From positions 97,495 through 161,494 of the forward strand of contig JNVV01000019.1 in the NCBI GenBank assembly GCA_000733355.1: a stretch of 64,000 bases of DNA, in the 5' to 3' direction. Below, piece by piece: positions 11,783-21,534 of the stretch (positions are counted from its first letter, which is position 1; every line of letters begins with the position of its first letter). This DNA comes from Falciphora oryzae. Lineage: Eukaryota; Ascomycota; Sordariomycetes; Magnaporthales; Magnaporthaceae. The translations under genes were made by a program, and so were the position numbers. Under the pieces are notes generated by a model, which was not told where the DNA came from, searched no databases, and was given only the letters and a program-made list of their open reading frames with translations.

Positions 11783-13690
11783 GTTGGTTTTCTGGATGTC
11801 CGTGGCTCAGCCCTGGCCAGGCGGGATGATCAATGGCCTTGCAGGTCGGGAGGGAGGCAGGGACGGAGGAGATGGTGAGCTTGGAAACCGCGCCAAGTCG
11901 GACGGAAACAGCGGTGGGAGGGACGCAAGATGACAGAATGAATTGTCGGTTTGCGAGGAGAGTTTCGAGCGCACTCGATCCGCGGCTGGAGAAAAGAAAT
12001 GTTCTGAGCGCGCGGGCAGGTACGGACGGACGTGTGGACGTGGGCGAACGAGCACAAACCAAGCCGGAAGTGGGCAGCACAGCAAAGGCTGGACAGAAGT
12101 CGGAAAGCCTCGATGCAGTGCAGATAGAGTGGGGCAGACTTCGGCACCAGACCTGGCGGACCTGACAGGTGGGTGGAGGGGCGGTCCCGCAGGTCCCGGT
12201 AGCTAACTCCAGTCTGACGTGACCGCGGGGTTCCTCTGCAGAGAGCGGGGACCGGCGAGCCACCGACTCGACTCAGCTCCCTCGCTGCCTGGGCTTTCGC
12301 ACTGCATCCCCTGCATCATTGCTGCGACTGGCCAGCTGAGGAATCTGCTGGTATCCAGTTGACATCAAATCCCTCCAATTATCTCCAGAATTCGCTCCCC
12401 GAACCATGCTGCCTACCGGTTACCTTGATGCACGCTATGCTATTTGCTTCGAGGCACAGATCACAGCAGGGGATGAAATGCCTAAAGGAGAGAGAACATG
12501 CAGGAAGGCTTCGGAAGCTGGAAGAGAGCCCGCGTTGGAAGACCCACATGGACCATAGCCGGGCAGGCAGCCAAGTCCCCCGACTGGATTTCACATCGTC
12601 CTCCGACGACGATACAGGCTAGTGGTACTTTTATGGAATACAATGGCAACGGCTCGAAGGCGCAACGGTCAAGACTCAATGAGATTTCTAGATGTTAGAC
12701 TACTGAGTTTCTTGCCATGGCCTTCGGGCGCTTGATCACACCCCGCCCAGAACACACGACGAATCGGGTATGTAGGTTGACAGTAAATGCAAGGCGATGA
12801 GGGTCCGCCACTTTGGACTGCGTGCGAAGCATGCGGCTCTTCCCGGAACACTTCGTAGGATTTTGGGACCGCATGCCGTCTATGGCAAGCCAGGCAAACG
12901 TTTCCAGTCCAACTCGCTGATGATCGCGGCTTAGGGTTAGCCCCTGAACCATTGATCCGTCTCGGCGGTGAACCATTCTACGAACCCCTCCGAATAAGGC
13001 GACAGGAAACTTTATTCCAACTAAGCGGATAGCACAGGTATTGGGTGAGGCTACCGTAAATATCCTAGCAGAACCAGACGTAGAAGTGAACAGGTGGCGT
13101 CAGCTGCCCCCGTGGCTACCTATATGCTGGAGGCATGGGAGTCATATCAAGCATCTCGTCCTTTGCTTCGGCCCGGGCCTCGCTGCCCACACACAAGCGG
13201 CTACCCACCTACCACCAGTTACCTGAACTTGAACTTGGCGACTGGGTTTATCCAGGTGGGGGCTAAATGCCTCAAGGCTGGTTCCCTGATAGCTGTGGAG
13301 ACATCGACGAATGGCGCTTCAACCTTGCGTCTTGACACAGCCAGCCACGGGTCTCCATCGGCGAAGATCAAGTAGCCAAAGACGCCGTTAATTCATTGTG
13401 CTTTATTCTAATCAAACTCCTGAAGGGGGTTTCAACCATGAACGTCCTTCTAATCGAGCCCAAATATAATCCCCATATACATGTAGGTACCTTGTAAAGA
13501 CGCCTGCCTTCGTACGCCCACCTCCCCTTCCCATCACCATCGTCACCCCAGGCTGCCGTACAGGCTGATAAGTAAACGCCGACCCAATATCCAAGAAAAA
13601 CAACAAGTGCCGGCAATTCAAATCTCTAATGCAAGATAAGCGTTTCGACGACTGGGGAGGGATCGCTAATCTTCACACCATGAAAACAAA
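11783..13690. other. Intergenic, upstream of DDI1
   Basis: This is the DDI1 promoter plus the 3' flank of the lipid hydrolase. The open frames here are short and overlap each other; none looks like a gene. Confidence 0.55.
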
Positions 13691-15515
13691 TCAACTCCTA
13701 GATGACTCTCTCTCCTTTCGGCTGTCCTCGCTCGTGGCCTTCATCTCTTCCGTGAGGACCTTGTTGAACTCGTCTGGATTGTCGATGTAGAGGTGGTGGC
13801 CAGCCTTGGAGACGATGACGACCTTTGCGGTGCCCTTCTCGCTGTGTTTCTCCTCGGGCGTGCCGCGCAGGAGGGCTTCGCGGGAGCGGGCCTTGAGCTT
13901 CTCAGCGGCTGCGTACCCGCCCTTGACATCCATCCAGTCGCTGTCTCCGTACATAAAGACGACAGGGATGCCCGTTTCACGGACCTCGGCCTGCTTGGTG
14001 GCAGGTGCCGTTGTCGTTGCCGCAGCCGTAGCGGTGGGGGACTTGATGACTTGCCTCCCGAGTTCCTCTATCCGGTTGATAATGGGCCTGCGGGCAAAGG
14101 CACCAGGGGCGAGGATATAAGGGAGGGCGTATTCCCCGCTGCCACGCTGGCGGAAGAGCGAGTAGGCGTAGTCGTGCAGCGCTCGCGACTCTGTGTCGGG
14201 CAGGTGGCTAAAGCGGCGGCTGGTCCAGCCCGAGACAAGGCGGGGACCAAAGGGGCCCGAAAGGCGGACAAGACTGAAAGGTGAGACGTTTGCGTCCCAG
14301 AGCCAGACAATCCACTTATTCAGCGGTCTCCGTGGTGCTCCAGTCGAGTTTGTCTCTCGGTTTTTGCCGCCGTCGGCCTGGACTGCGGCAGCGGTGGCGG
14401 TCGGGGTGGCGGACGTCTTGGAGCGGGCGTTGAGAAAGTTGTTGTTGTCGCCAGTGTTTGGTGGGTTCTTTCGCGACACGATGGTCTCCTGATCCTGGGT
14501 AAACTCGTTGGACAAGGTTGAGTCTTCGTGCTGGGCGCTCGCGGCGTAGGGGTCCTCGGGAATGCCGACGGGTGAGGCGAGGATCAGCTTGTTGAGACGT
14601 CCGGGGTACTTAACGGCGTAAGATACGGCGAGGTAGCCGCCGAGCGAGTGGCCTAGCAGGGTGAAGCGCTCGATTTTGCGGATGCGGCGCCATTCTTCGA
14701 GCGAGTCGACAAACCAGTCCTCGGCCTCGAGCGTGCGCTCGAGCGGGTCTTTCGACTTTGGGAGTTTGAAGGCGGGGCGGCTAGAGTTGCCCATGCCAAG
14801 CATATCGAGGGCGTACAGCTTCCAGCCCTTTAGCCGGCTGAGGGGCTCGAAGTTTTTGTAGAAGAAGCCTAGGCCGGCGCCGTAGCCATGTACCACCACG
14901 AGCGTGTCATCGACCTTCTCACCCACCCGCTCGACCGAGAACTCGTTCAGAGCCCTGTCCTTTCCCGAGAGCTGGACCATGGACGTGCGCCAGATCCGGT
15001 TGCCGTACGGGTCGGTGGTCCTTGCGACCTCGCCATTGCCATCTGCGGCTGTTGCCGCCTCCGCGATGGCCGCTGGCCTTACGTATGGGACGTGGGAAAG
15101 AACATTTTGCTGGGCAACGGGAGCCGCAACGCTTGTCCACTGGGGTTTTTACAGGCAAAGAATTAGCCAGAGAAAGGTGGGTGGATGGCAGGTAAAGGTA
15201 ATACGTATGTAATGATTAGGTACTCACCCACTGATATGCGGCTTCCTTGTAGCCGAGGGGGAAAAATGCCGCCATGCCCTTGGGCGCGTCTTGTCCAGAC
15301 TGCGAGCCTTGTTCCTTGGCGCGCTGGGAGGCCAGCATCGGCCGTTGGGTGGGAGGAGAACCTGTGGCGTCGGCCGTCATGGCGATGGCGATGCTGCCGC
15401 CTCCGCTGCTGTTGCCGCTGTGGTGGCTGTCGTGGTCGGCGAATCGGTGGGCAGTGGGCGAGGATGCCGGCTGTCTTCCGGGCGCAGGCACAATCACACG
15501 CAGGTGCTTCAGCAT
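13691..15515 (-). CDS. CLD1/ICT1/ABHD5-like alpha/beta hydrolase
   Basis: The model is complement join(15515..15228, 15139..13691), 578 aa, with one 88-bp intron (GTGAGT..CCCAG). Splicing joins AYQW to WTSVAAP, a double Trp that suits this family. The alpha/beta hydrolase core shows the oxyanion-side HGYGAG at about 180, the nucleophile elbow GHSLGG with Ser at about 261, and a C-terminal HHLYID at about 544 that fits the H-x4-D motif of the CGI-58/ABHD5 and Cld1/Ict1 group. Members are mitochondrial cardiolipin deacylase (Cld1) or lysophosphatidic acid acyltransferases or lipases (Ict1, ABHD5); sequence alone does not choose between them. The first 85 residues are Ser/His/Pro-rich and may include a targeting region. 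The gene is head to head with SPO7, 806 bp apart. Confidence 0.88.
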
Positions 15516-16321
15516 GACCGTGGCGAGGGGACGGTGCCCGAGGGCAGGGGACGAGGTTATTATTTATCATGTACACGAGCGACGAGCCCAGACAGGCGCA
15601 GCCTAATTCCGTCGGAGACTCTGAAGCCCCCGAGGTTCCCGCGCGTTGCGTGTCACATTCGCAGGGAGGCGTCTCAATTGATCCAGTGGATTGGATCGCC
15701 TTCCTAGTCGGGCCCAGCTGATGGCCCCGGAACGCGCGACGGGATTCGAGGCCCACCCCCCACTGGCTGCCCGAACAAGGGGGGTCGCTGCCACGGGCCC
15801 CCACCACCCAACGGACACCGCATGGTCGGGGGATTAATCAGCCTGGCCAGCGTGCCAGCTCAAAAAAAAAAAAAAAAAAAAAAAGGACCCACTAAAAAGT
15901 CTCGATTCTGAACGAAAGCGATGACGTTGGCTGCACGGCCCGGCGTGTCAGCCGTGCACCAGTCCTAATCTCTCGCACGGGGCTTGCGGAGCTAACAGGT
16001 CGCAGGTCCAGCAGCTAATTCCGGCGCCGCAGCCCCTTATCGCCGTTTGCCAACCCGACCCGGCAGCATCGCCACATACCCACCCTCCACCGAGACGCAG
16101 CCCATCAGACGAACGCGCGCATGCGAATGCAACCCGGAGCTATCTCTCGGCCTGCCCGACCCTGACGGTACTCGCTCGGGGGCCTGCACGAGAACGAGAC
16201 GCCTCGGAGCCGGCTCCGGTCGGACCAAAACAAAAAAATTCCCGCTCCATCGAACCACCTTTATCGCCCTCCTTCCTTCCTCGCCTCGAGCCCCCAATTC
16301 TCGACTCTGCCCAACCCCACG
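15516..16321. promoter_or_regulatory. Divergent promoter region, lipid hydrolase/SPO7
   Basis: These 806 bp separate two start codons that point away from each other, so the stretch must hold both promoters. It contains a 23-A run at 15862-15884, a typical nucleosome-excluding tract. No specific factor site can be assigned by eye. Confidence 0.6.
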
Positions 16322-17824
16322 ATGGCGGACGACCTCGACTCGATCGTTAAGGGCGCCCCGCTGCCCGGTCGGGAGGAGGTGGCTAAGAGCGTCGGCGGCA
16401 CGAGCCCCGTGTCGGCAGCTTCGGCGGCGGCCAAGCCCGGAGACCCGTTGGTGCACACGCCGAGCTCGCCGTCCATGATCTACCTCAACCTGCTGGTGCT
16501 CGAGGCGTCGCTGCGGGCGCAGTACCTGGAGCTGCGGGCGCGGCGCCGTCACCACGGCTTCTTCCTGACGCTGCTGACGCTGTGGACGGTCGGTTTCGGG
16601 TACGCGCTCTTCTTCGCGCCGCGCGAGGACGGCCGCGGCGTTGGTGGCTCCGTCTACTGGGTCGTCGAGGTCGCCGAGCGCGTCTGCTTCATGGGAGGCG
16701 TCATCACGGTGATCCTGGTTTGGGCCACGGGCATTTGGGACCGCGGCGTGCGCTGGCCGCGCCGCTGGTTCAACATCTCCAATCGCGGCCTGCGCGGCTT
16801 CAACCTCAAGCTTGTCGCTGACAAGCGGCCTTGGTGGGCTGAAGCCTTCTCCACCGTTGCCTGGATCCTGAGGTATGGCATCTTTTCCAGCAGCGGTGGC
16901 CACCCAGGCTCGTCGTACCGCTGGGTCGATCCGGCCGTGTTGCGCGAGGTCGACGCTGAGCTGAAGCTGTCAGCCCAGGGCCACCCGACCCTGCCCATTG
17001 TGAGCGAGGACGAGGAGCGCCTGGGAGGCCCGGGTATGGGCATAGGCATGGCAGGAATTGGCGGCATGGGAGGCATGGGCAGCATGAGCGGCCACGAGGA
17101 GGACCTTGCGCCCGGCGGCGACTACGTCAAGCTATTGCTTCTTGCCAAGCCATTCAGCCCAACCTTTCGCGAGAACTGGGAACTCTACCGGACAGAGTAT
17201 TGGGAACGCGAGAATGAGAGACGTGCCCTCATCGGTGTCAAGCTCAAGGAGCGCGACCGCCGCCTGAGAAAAGAGCGCGGTGGTTGGCTGTGGTGGCTGC
17301 CTTGGTACCGGGTGTTGGAGACGGGACCGCCGGCTGGAGTCCACCACCTCCACCACCATCACCATCACCATCATCATCACCAGCTTGGCAGTGAGAAAGG
17401 GTCGCTTGCATCGCGCCATGGACTGGGGTCGGAGCTGCGGGAGCACCGGCGGTCGCGCAGTGGCAGTGTGCGCAGGGGCAGCATGTCCAACAGCAACACG
17501 CCATCGCGAAGTCCCACGCCGACGGTCGAGATAGACGAGGCAGTCGGCGGCGGTGGGAGTGGAGTGTCGCGCAGGGCCAGCACGGCCTCCAACGCGTCCG
17601 AGATAAGGAGGAAGAAGAACCTGTCCACGTCTGGCTCTCAACGGTCGCAGAAGCGGCCGGAGTCAAGGTCCGTTACGCCAGAGATCCCGTCACCGCTCGC
17701 CAAGGAGGCTGCTGGCGGGAGTCCTGGCAAGGAGGCGACATCGCTAGGTGGTGAGGAAGGTGTGCGACAGGTTAGGAAGTCGTCTTCGCGATCGCCGGCA
17801 CCGTCAGCTTCATCCAGGGAGTAG
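16322..17824 (+). CDS. SPO7: SPO7, regulatory subunit of the Nem1-Spo7 phosphatase
   Basis: This single exon encodes 500 aa. Spo7 binds the phosphatase Nem1 at the nuclear/ER membrane; together they dephosphorylate the phosphatidate phosphatase Pah1 and so set the balance of storage and membrane lipid (family knowledge). The conserved start (SMIYLNLLVLEASLRAQYLE, about 51-70) leads to two membrane segments at about 80-99 and 121-139. The conserved RWFNISNRGLRGFN follows at about 148-161, and the C-terminal Spo7 block AKPFSPTFRENWELYRTEYW at about 275-294. A Gly/Met-rich insert (about 237-256) sits inside the domain. After it come a ten-His run near residues 344-353 and a Ser/Arg-rich disordered tail. 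Yeast Spo7 is only about 260 aa, so the tail is extra. The neighbouring lipid hydrolase shares the promoter. Confidence 0.9.
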   Translation: MADDLDSIVKGAPLPGREEVAKSVGGTSPVSAASAAAKPGDPLVHTPSSPSMIYLNLLVLEASLRAQYLELRARRRHHGFFLTLLTLWTVGFGYALFFAPREDGRGVGGSVYWVVEVAERVCFMGGVITVILVWATGIWDRGVRWPRRWFNISNRGLRGFNLKLVADKRPWWAEAFSTVAWILRYGIFSSSGGHPGSSYRWVDPAVLREVDAELKLSAQGHPTLPIVSEDEERLGGPGMGIGMAGIGGMGGMGSMSGHEEDLAPGGDYVKLLLLAKPFSPTFRENWELYRTEYWERENERRALIGVKLKERDRRLRKERGGWLWWLPWYRVLETGPPAGVHHLHHHHHHHHHHQLGSEKGSLASRHGLGSELREHRRSRSGSVRRGSMSNSNTPSRSPTPTVEIDEAVGGGGSGVSRRASTASNASEIRRKKNLSTSGSQRSQKRPESRSVTPEIPSPLAKEAAGGSPGKEATSLGGEEGVRQVRKSSSRSPAPSASSRE

Positions 17825-18836
17825 TTAGCGCGCGGTGCATTGTTGGCAGACTAGGTGTCGAGTATTTACTTGACGGTGATTATGCGATTGATTTGGTCCC
17901 CTAAAAATTAAGCTTTAGCTTCTGCCTTTGCCCGGTGCTTCTCCGCCCAAACCCCAAATCCCTAATTGATAAACACTAGACTAGAGGCGCCCTTCTCGAT
18001 GTCCATCCCGATGACGTTGAATTTGCGAAAGCAAACAAGAGCGAGCGAAATGGGAAGCGCCAAGATGTTGTCAACGTACGTCAGATGCTTGCGACGGTTT
18101 GCGACGAGTTATGTTCGTTGCTGCTCTCGAACCTCAACTAGGTACAGTGCCGTTCCGAGGCTGCAGCTCAGTGCATGGACGCGAGCCTTGGGTCCGGCCC
18201 CGAGAGAATCATATCATATATCAGTACCTAAGGTATGATCTCGACTGCTGGACGGATTGAAGCGGGGGCTTTATCGGCTTGGGCATACAACAGACGGGAA
18301 CCAGTAGTTTTTGTCATGTCGTTTGTTGTGCTTGCCTCTCGGCGGGGAAGGAGCAAAAGCCACCACCCATGGTTGAAGAGCAATTGACCATTCTCCCTCG
18401 ACTCCCCACTCTACCAGCTTGCATGTTATTTGCGGCAAAACCATAATAATTGCACCTCAATCCGGCCCTCGAGTGGCTTGTCTAACCAGGCCAGTCGGTG
18501 TTGGCACCCCGAGTAAGGTCGCTCAGGAACGACATTAAGCCAGATCCAGCAACCGTGCTGGCGGGACAGCGCATGTAACACAAGCCATCACCATCGATCC
18601 CCAGCCCGCACATCACTCACAAAACGCAGCCTGCTGCCCGCTTAGACAACCGCCAGGATCAAGTGGAACCAGCTGCCTGATCAAGCTCATCATTTCGTCC
18701 CCTCGCATGCCCGTCAGGGGTCTGCTACTTAACCCGGGCGATGCAAATCGCGCTTCTTCTTGTTTTTATCTAATCGTCTTTCGCCTTTCCTGTACGATTG
18801 TCCGCCTCTTCTATCCTGGCCTCGCCTCGCGTCCAC
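17825..18836. other. Intergenic, SPO7 to phosphatase-like gene
   Basis: This is the 3' flank of SPO7 and the promoter and leader of the next gene. The final 150 bp are pyrimidine-rich, as is common in fungal leaders. I see no gene. Confidence 0.55.
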
Positions 18837-19955
18837 ATGTTCACGAGCGCGTCGTCAATGGGCGCCGGCCGTGGGGCCACAAAGGATGGCATGCCGCACC
18901 TCGCCCCCGGCATCTCGGCGGCCGCTCCGTACGTGAGCCGCCCGCCCAGTCCGCCCTATATTTCCATCCCGGCCGTGGTGGGCCACGGCAACTTCACCAT
19001 GGTGCCGTCGTACGACAATGTGGACCCGACGATGCTCGGTGCGGAGGACCTGCGCATCATTACGCAGAACCGCGCCCAGATGGCCACCGACAGCACCATC
19101 AACTGGGCCTATGACATGCGCCGAAACGCCCAGCCTATCCTCGACTTCCTCTATCTCGGTCCCTGGGGCGCCGCGAAGGACCTCGACTTTTTGAGGCGCG
19201 AGCGCATAACCATGCTGCTGGCCGTGCGTGACAGTCGCATCGCCGAGATCCGCGCTATGAGCGTCGAGCGCACCGCCACGGAGCTGGGAATCGTCGCCGA
19301 CCACGTTGACGTCTCGGGGAACCAGGAGCTGATCCGCGTCTTTCCCGACGTCGCCCGGAAGATAAACGACCATATGCTGGACATCTATCGCTCCCAGGCC
19401 GTCGTGCCTACGCCGACCACAGCATCACCAGCACCAGCACCAGCACCGGCCGCCGCGCCGGCCGACGCCGTTGTCGCCCCCGGCCATATTGCCATTGACA
19501 AAGCCAGCTTTCGCCGCGGCAAGGTCCTTGTCTTCTGCGAGAGCGGCAACAACCGCTCCGCCGCCCTCGTTGCCGCCTACATCATGACCGTCTTCGGCGT
19601 TAACCTCGTCCGCGCCGTTCAGTTCGTCAACAGGCAGCGATTTTGCACAAACTTTGACGAGGAGACCAAGGTCTGGCTCAGGGCCTATCAGGACATCCTC
19701 GAGGCCAGGCGTGCCGTCGCCAACCACCACCGCCAGGCCGCCGCAACCCTGGGTCCCCAGGAGCTCCGCCACACCCCGTCCAAGAGGTCCATCCAGGAGA
19801 CCTATGACGAGACGAGCGACGCCGAGATGGGCGACTCGGGCCAGCAATCGGGACCTACGGCTGGCAACGATGACTCCAGCCACGATCGAGAGCGCTACAT
19901 AGATCGGGCCTGTTTTGTCCCATTCATCGACAACAGAGACAGTGAAATGACCTAG
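18837..19955 (+). CDS. Dual-specificity phosphatase-like protein, STYX-type variant signature
   Basis: This single exon encodes 372 aa. The open frame extends to 18798, but only without an ATG; ATG 18837 (MFTSASSMG) is the first real start. Residues about 100-300 resemble a dual-specificity phosphatase: ILDFLYLGPWGAAKDLDFL at the start of the domain, then the signature VFCESGNNRS with Cys at about 234 and Arg at 240, spaced as C-x5-R. The His that normally precedes the Cys is Phe. A Pro-Ala repeat insert (about 202-215) lies between the first half of the domain and the signature strand. After the domain come a helical stretch and an acidic Ser-rich tail. It could be an active phosphatase or a STYX-type phospho-reader; the retained Cys and Arg leave activity possible. 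I do not recognise a named orthologue. Confidence 0.8.
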   Translation: MFTSASSMGAGRGATKDGMPHLAPGISAAAPYVSRPPSPPYISIPAVVGHGNFTMVPSYDNVDPTMLGAEDLRIITQNRAQMATDSTINWAYDMRRNAQPILDFLYLGPWGAAKDLDFLRRERITMLLAVRDSRIAEIRAMSVERTATELGIVADHVDVSGNQELIRVFPDVARKINDHMLDIYRSQAVVPTPTTASPAPAPAPAAAPADAVVAPGHIAIDKASFRRGKVLVFCESGNNRSAALVAAYIMTVFGVNLVRAVQFVNRQRFCTNFDEETKVWLRAYQDILEARRAVANHHRQAAATLGPQELRHTPSKRSIQETYDETSDAEMGDSGQQSGPTAGNDDSSHDRERYIDRACFVPFIDNRDSEMT

Positions 19956-20719
19956 TGGTGGCCAGCTCCTGGTCTATAGCTGCCATGTACTTCTCCTTTT
20001 CCCCTCTACCACCATAGATATTTCTAATGTCTTGTTTTTTTTTTTTTTTGTTTTTTTGTTTTTTTTTACTTTCAGCAGGCACCTGATCACAAGACTTTAG
20101 TCACACAAGCAAACCTGCGTTTCCGGGGGCAGAAAAAAGGCGTTGGAGAAAGGTTATACCCGGTATTGTTATTCCAGTGGCCTGTCTGGCATCCCAGTGA
20201 TGGATTTTGGGCGCATGGGCCGATATCACAACCATCGTGGCCCTCTTGCCCGGCCCCTTATGAGTGGAGACACCACTCTGCTCAACGTGGAGATGCTCTA
20301 TGTAGCTTGGCTGCCTACATATTTTACAAACTTTCTTTCTTCATTCTCTGTACTTCAGAAACATTTACGAATAGAGTAAATAAAGGCTCTTACAGGTACA
20401 AAACGTCGCAAGATCACCGTTCCCGTCTCCACAATGTCTAACAAGCTGGCCTTTGCAGACCCCAGCCCACTGGTGCCGACCTCAAGGTGAGCGGCAGGTG
20501 AGAGAGATCTGATATCCCACTCAACACGACTTGGGCACCTCTATGGACAATACCCCGGCGGTCTCTATTGACCCACCTGGCACCTCTATTGACGCCAGCC
20601 ACTTACGAGGCAACCTCTGGCCATCTGATCTCTTCCCCCAATCTCTGGCTACCTCGGTGGCGAGCTCCGAGCCTACCCACCACCAATCATTGCTGCCATA
20701 GAGCCCAAATCTTGGTCAG

Positions 20720-20772
20720 NNNNNNNNNNNNNNNNNNNNNNNNNNNNNNNNNNNNNNNNNNNNNNNNNNNNN
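20720..20772. other. Assembly gap (53 N)
   Basis: The stretch is a run of N. Frames that cross it are not interpretable. Confidence 0.99.
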
Positions 20773-20999
20773 ATAGAACTACCTCCCTCAAGCTAACCCT
20801 GACGGGCGAATCAGCTTGCTGCCTACGACCCGACAATAGGAACATGACAATAGGAACAAACGGCCACCGGAAACCTACTCCGCTCGCCTTCGCCCTATTC
20901 CCAGCCTCCTCATATTCTTTTTTGTCCGGAGGGCTGGCCCTGGGACTCTCTATAGAGGCACCACCTGCACCACCCCAAGAGCGCTGTGCTCTCCTCCTC

Positions 21000-21500
21000 T
21001 TCAGCTTCGTCCATCTTCAAATCTTCACCCGCATCTTGGTCCTTCCGCTACCTTGGCCGCGTCGTCGGGCTTTGCTCTACTTGATCTATCCAGAGCGTCC
21101 TCGGCTCTCCTGATTCTTCTGTCGACCTTTAGTCTTCCATATCGAAAGTTCCGTCGACCTTCGGACCTTTCCGCACCCTCTCGATTTTTTTTCGACCTCT
21201 CTTCTTCTACTTCGGTAGCTCTGTCAACCTTTCCGAACTCTTCCCCGACCTCGATCCTTCTTTCGATCTTTGGTCCTTCAGCTATCTCGGGGTCCCTTTC
21301 TTGATCTTGGTAACTTCTCCACTCGATCTTTGACCTCCCCATCGACTCTTGATCAATTTCTCGATTTCTAGTCCCTTCATCTACTCTTGGTCTTCACCTC
21401 CGACCGTTCTCTGCTTCCCTATCGATCTTTAGTCCTGCCACCGATTCCGGGTGTCACCATAGATTCCCGGTTTCTCTATTATCGCTTTTCGTCAACTAGC
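21000..21500. repeat. Degenerate pyrimidine-rich simple repeat
   Basis: Imperfect units resembling TCGATCTTTGGTCCT, TCGACCTTTAGTCTT and similar recur for about 450 bp on the + strand. They end just before the ATG at 21535. On the minus strand this reads as an Arg/Glu-rich open frame, which I treat as an artefact of composition. Confidence 0.6.
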
Positions 21501-21534
21501 CTGTCTACTACACGTTCTTGAAGAGTCGAGTATC

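Larger units (their letters stand above)
19956..21534. other. Intergenic with assembly gap and pyrimidine-rich tract
   Basis: This stretch begins with T-rich sequence (20035-20067). It contains an unsequenced run at 20720-20772 and ends in a degenerate pyrimidine-rich tract (about 20990-21500). No gene is supported. Confidence 0.6.

Noticed and set aside
18798..18836. Earlier start for the phosphatase-like protein
   Set aside because: The codon there is TTG; the first in-frame ATG is 18837.
21025..21342. Arg/Glu-rich 105-codon minus-strand frame
   Set aside because: It is the reverse reading of the pyrimidine-rich simple repeat.
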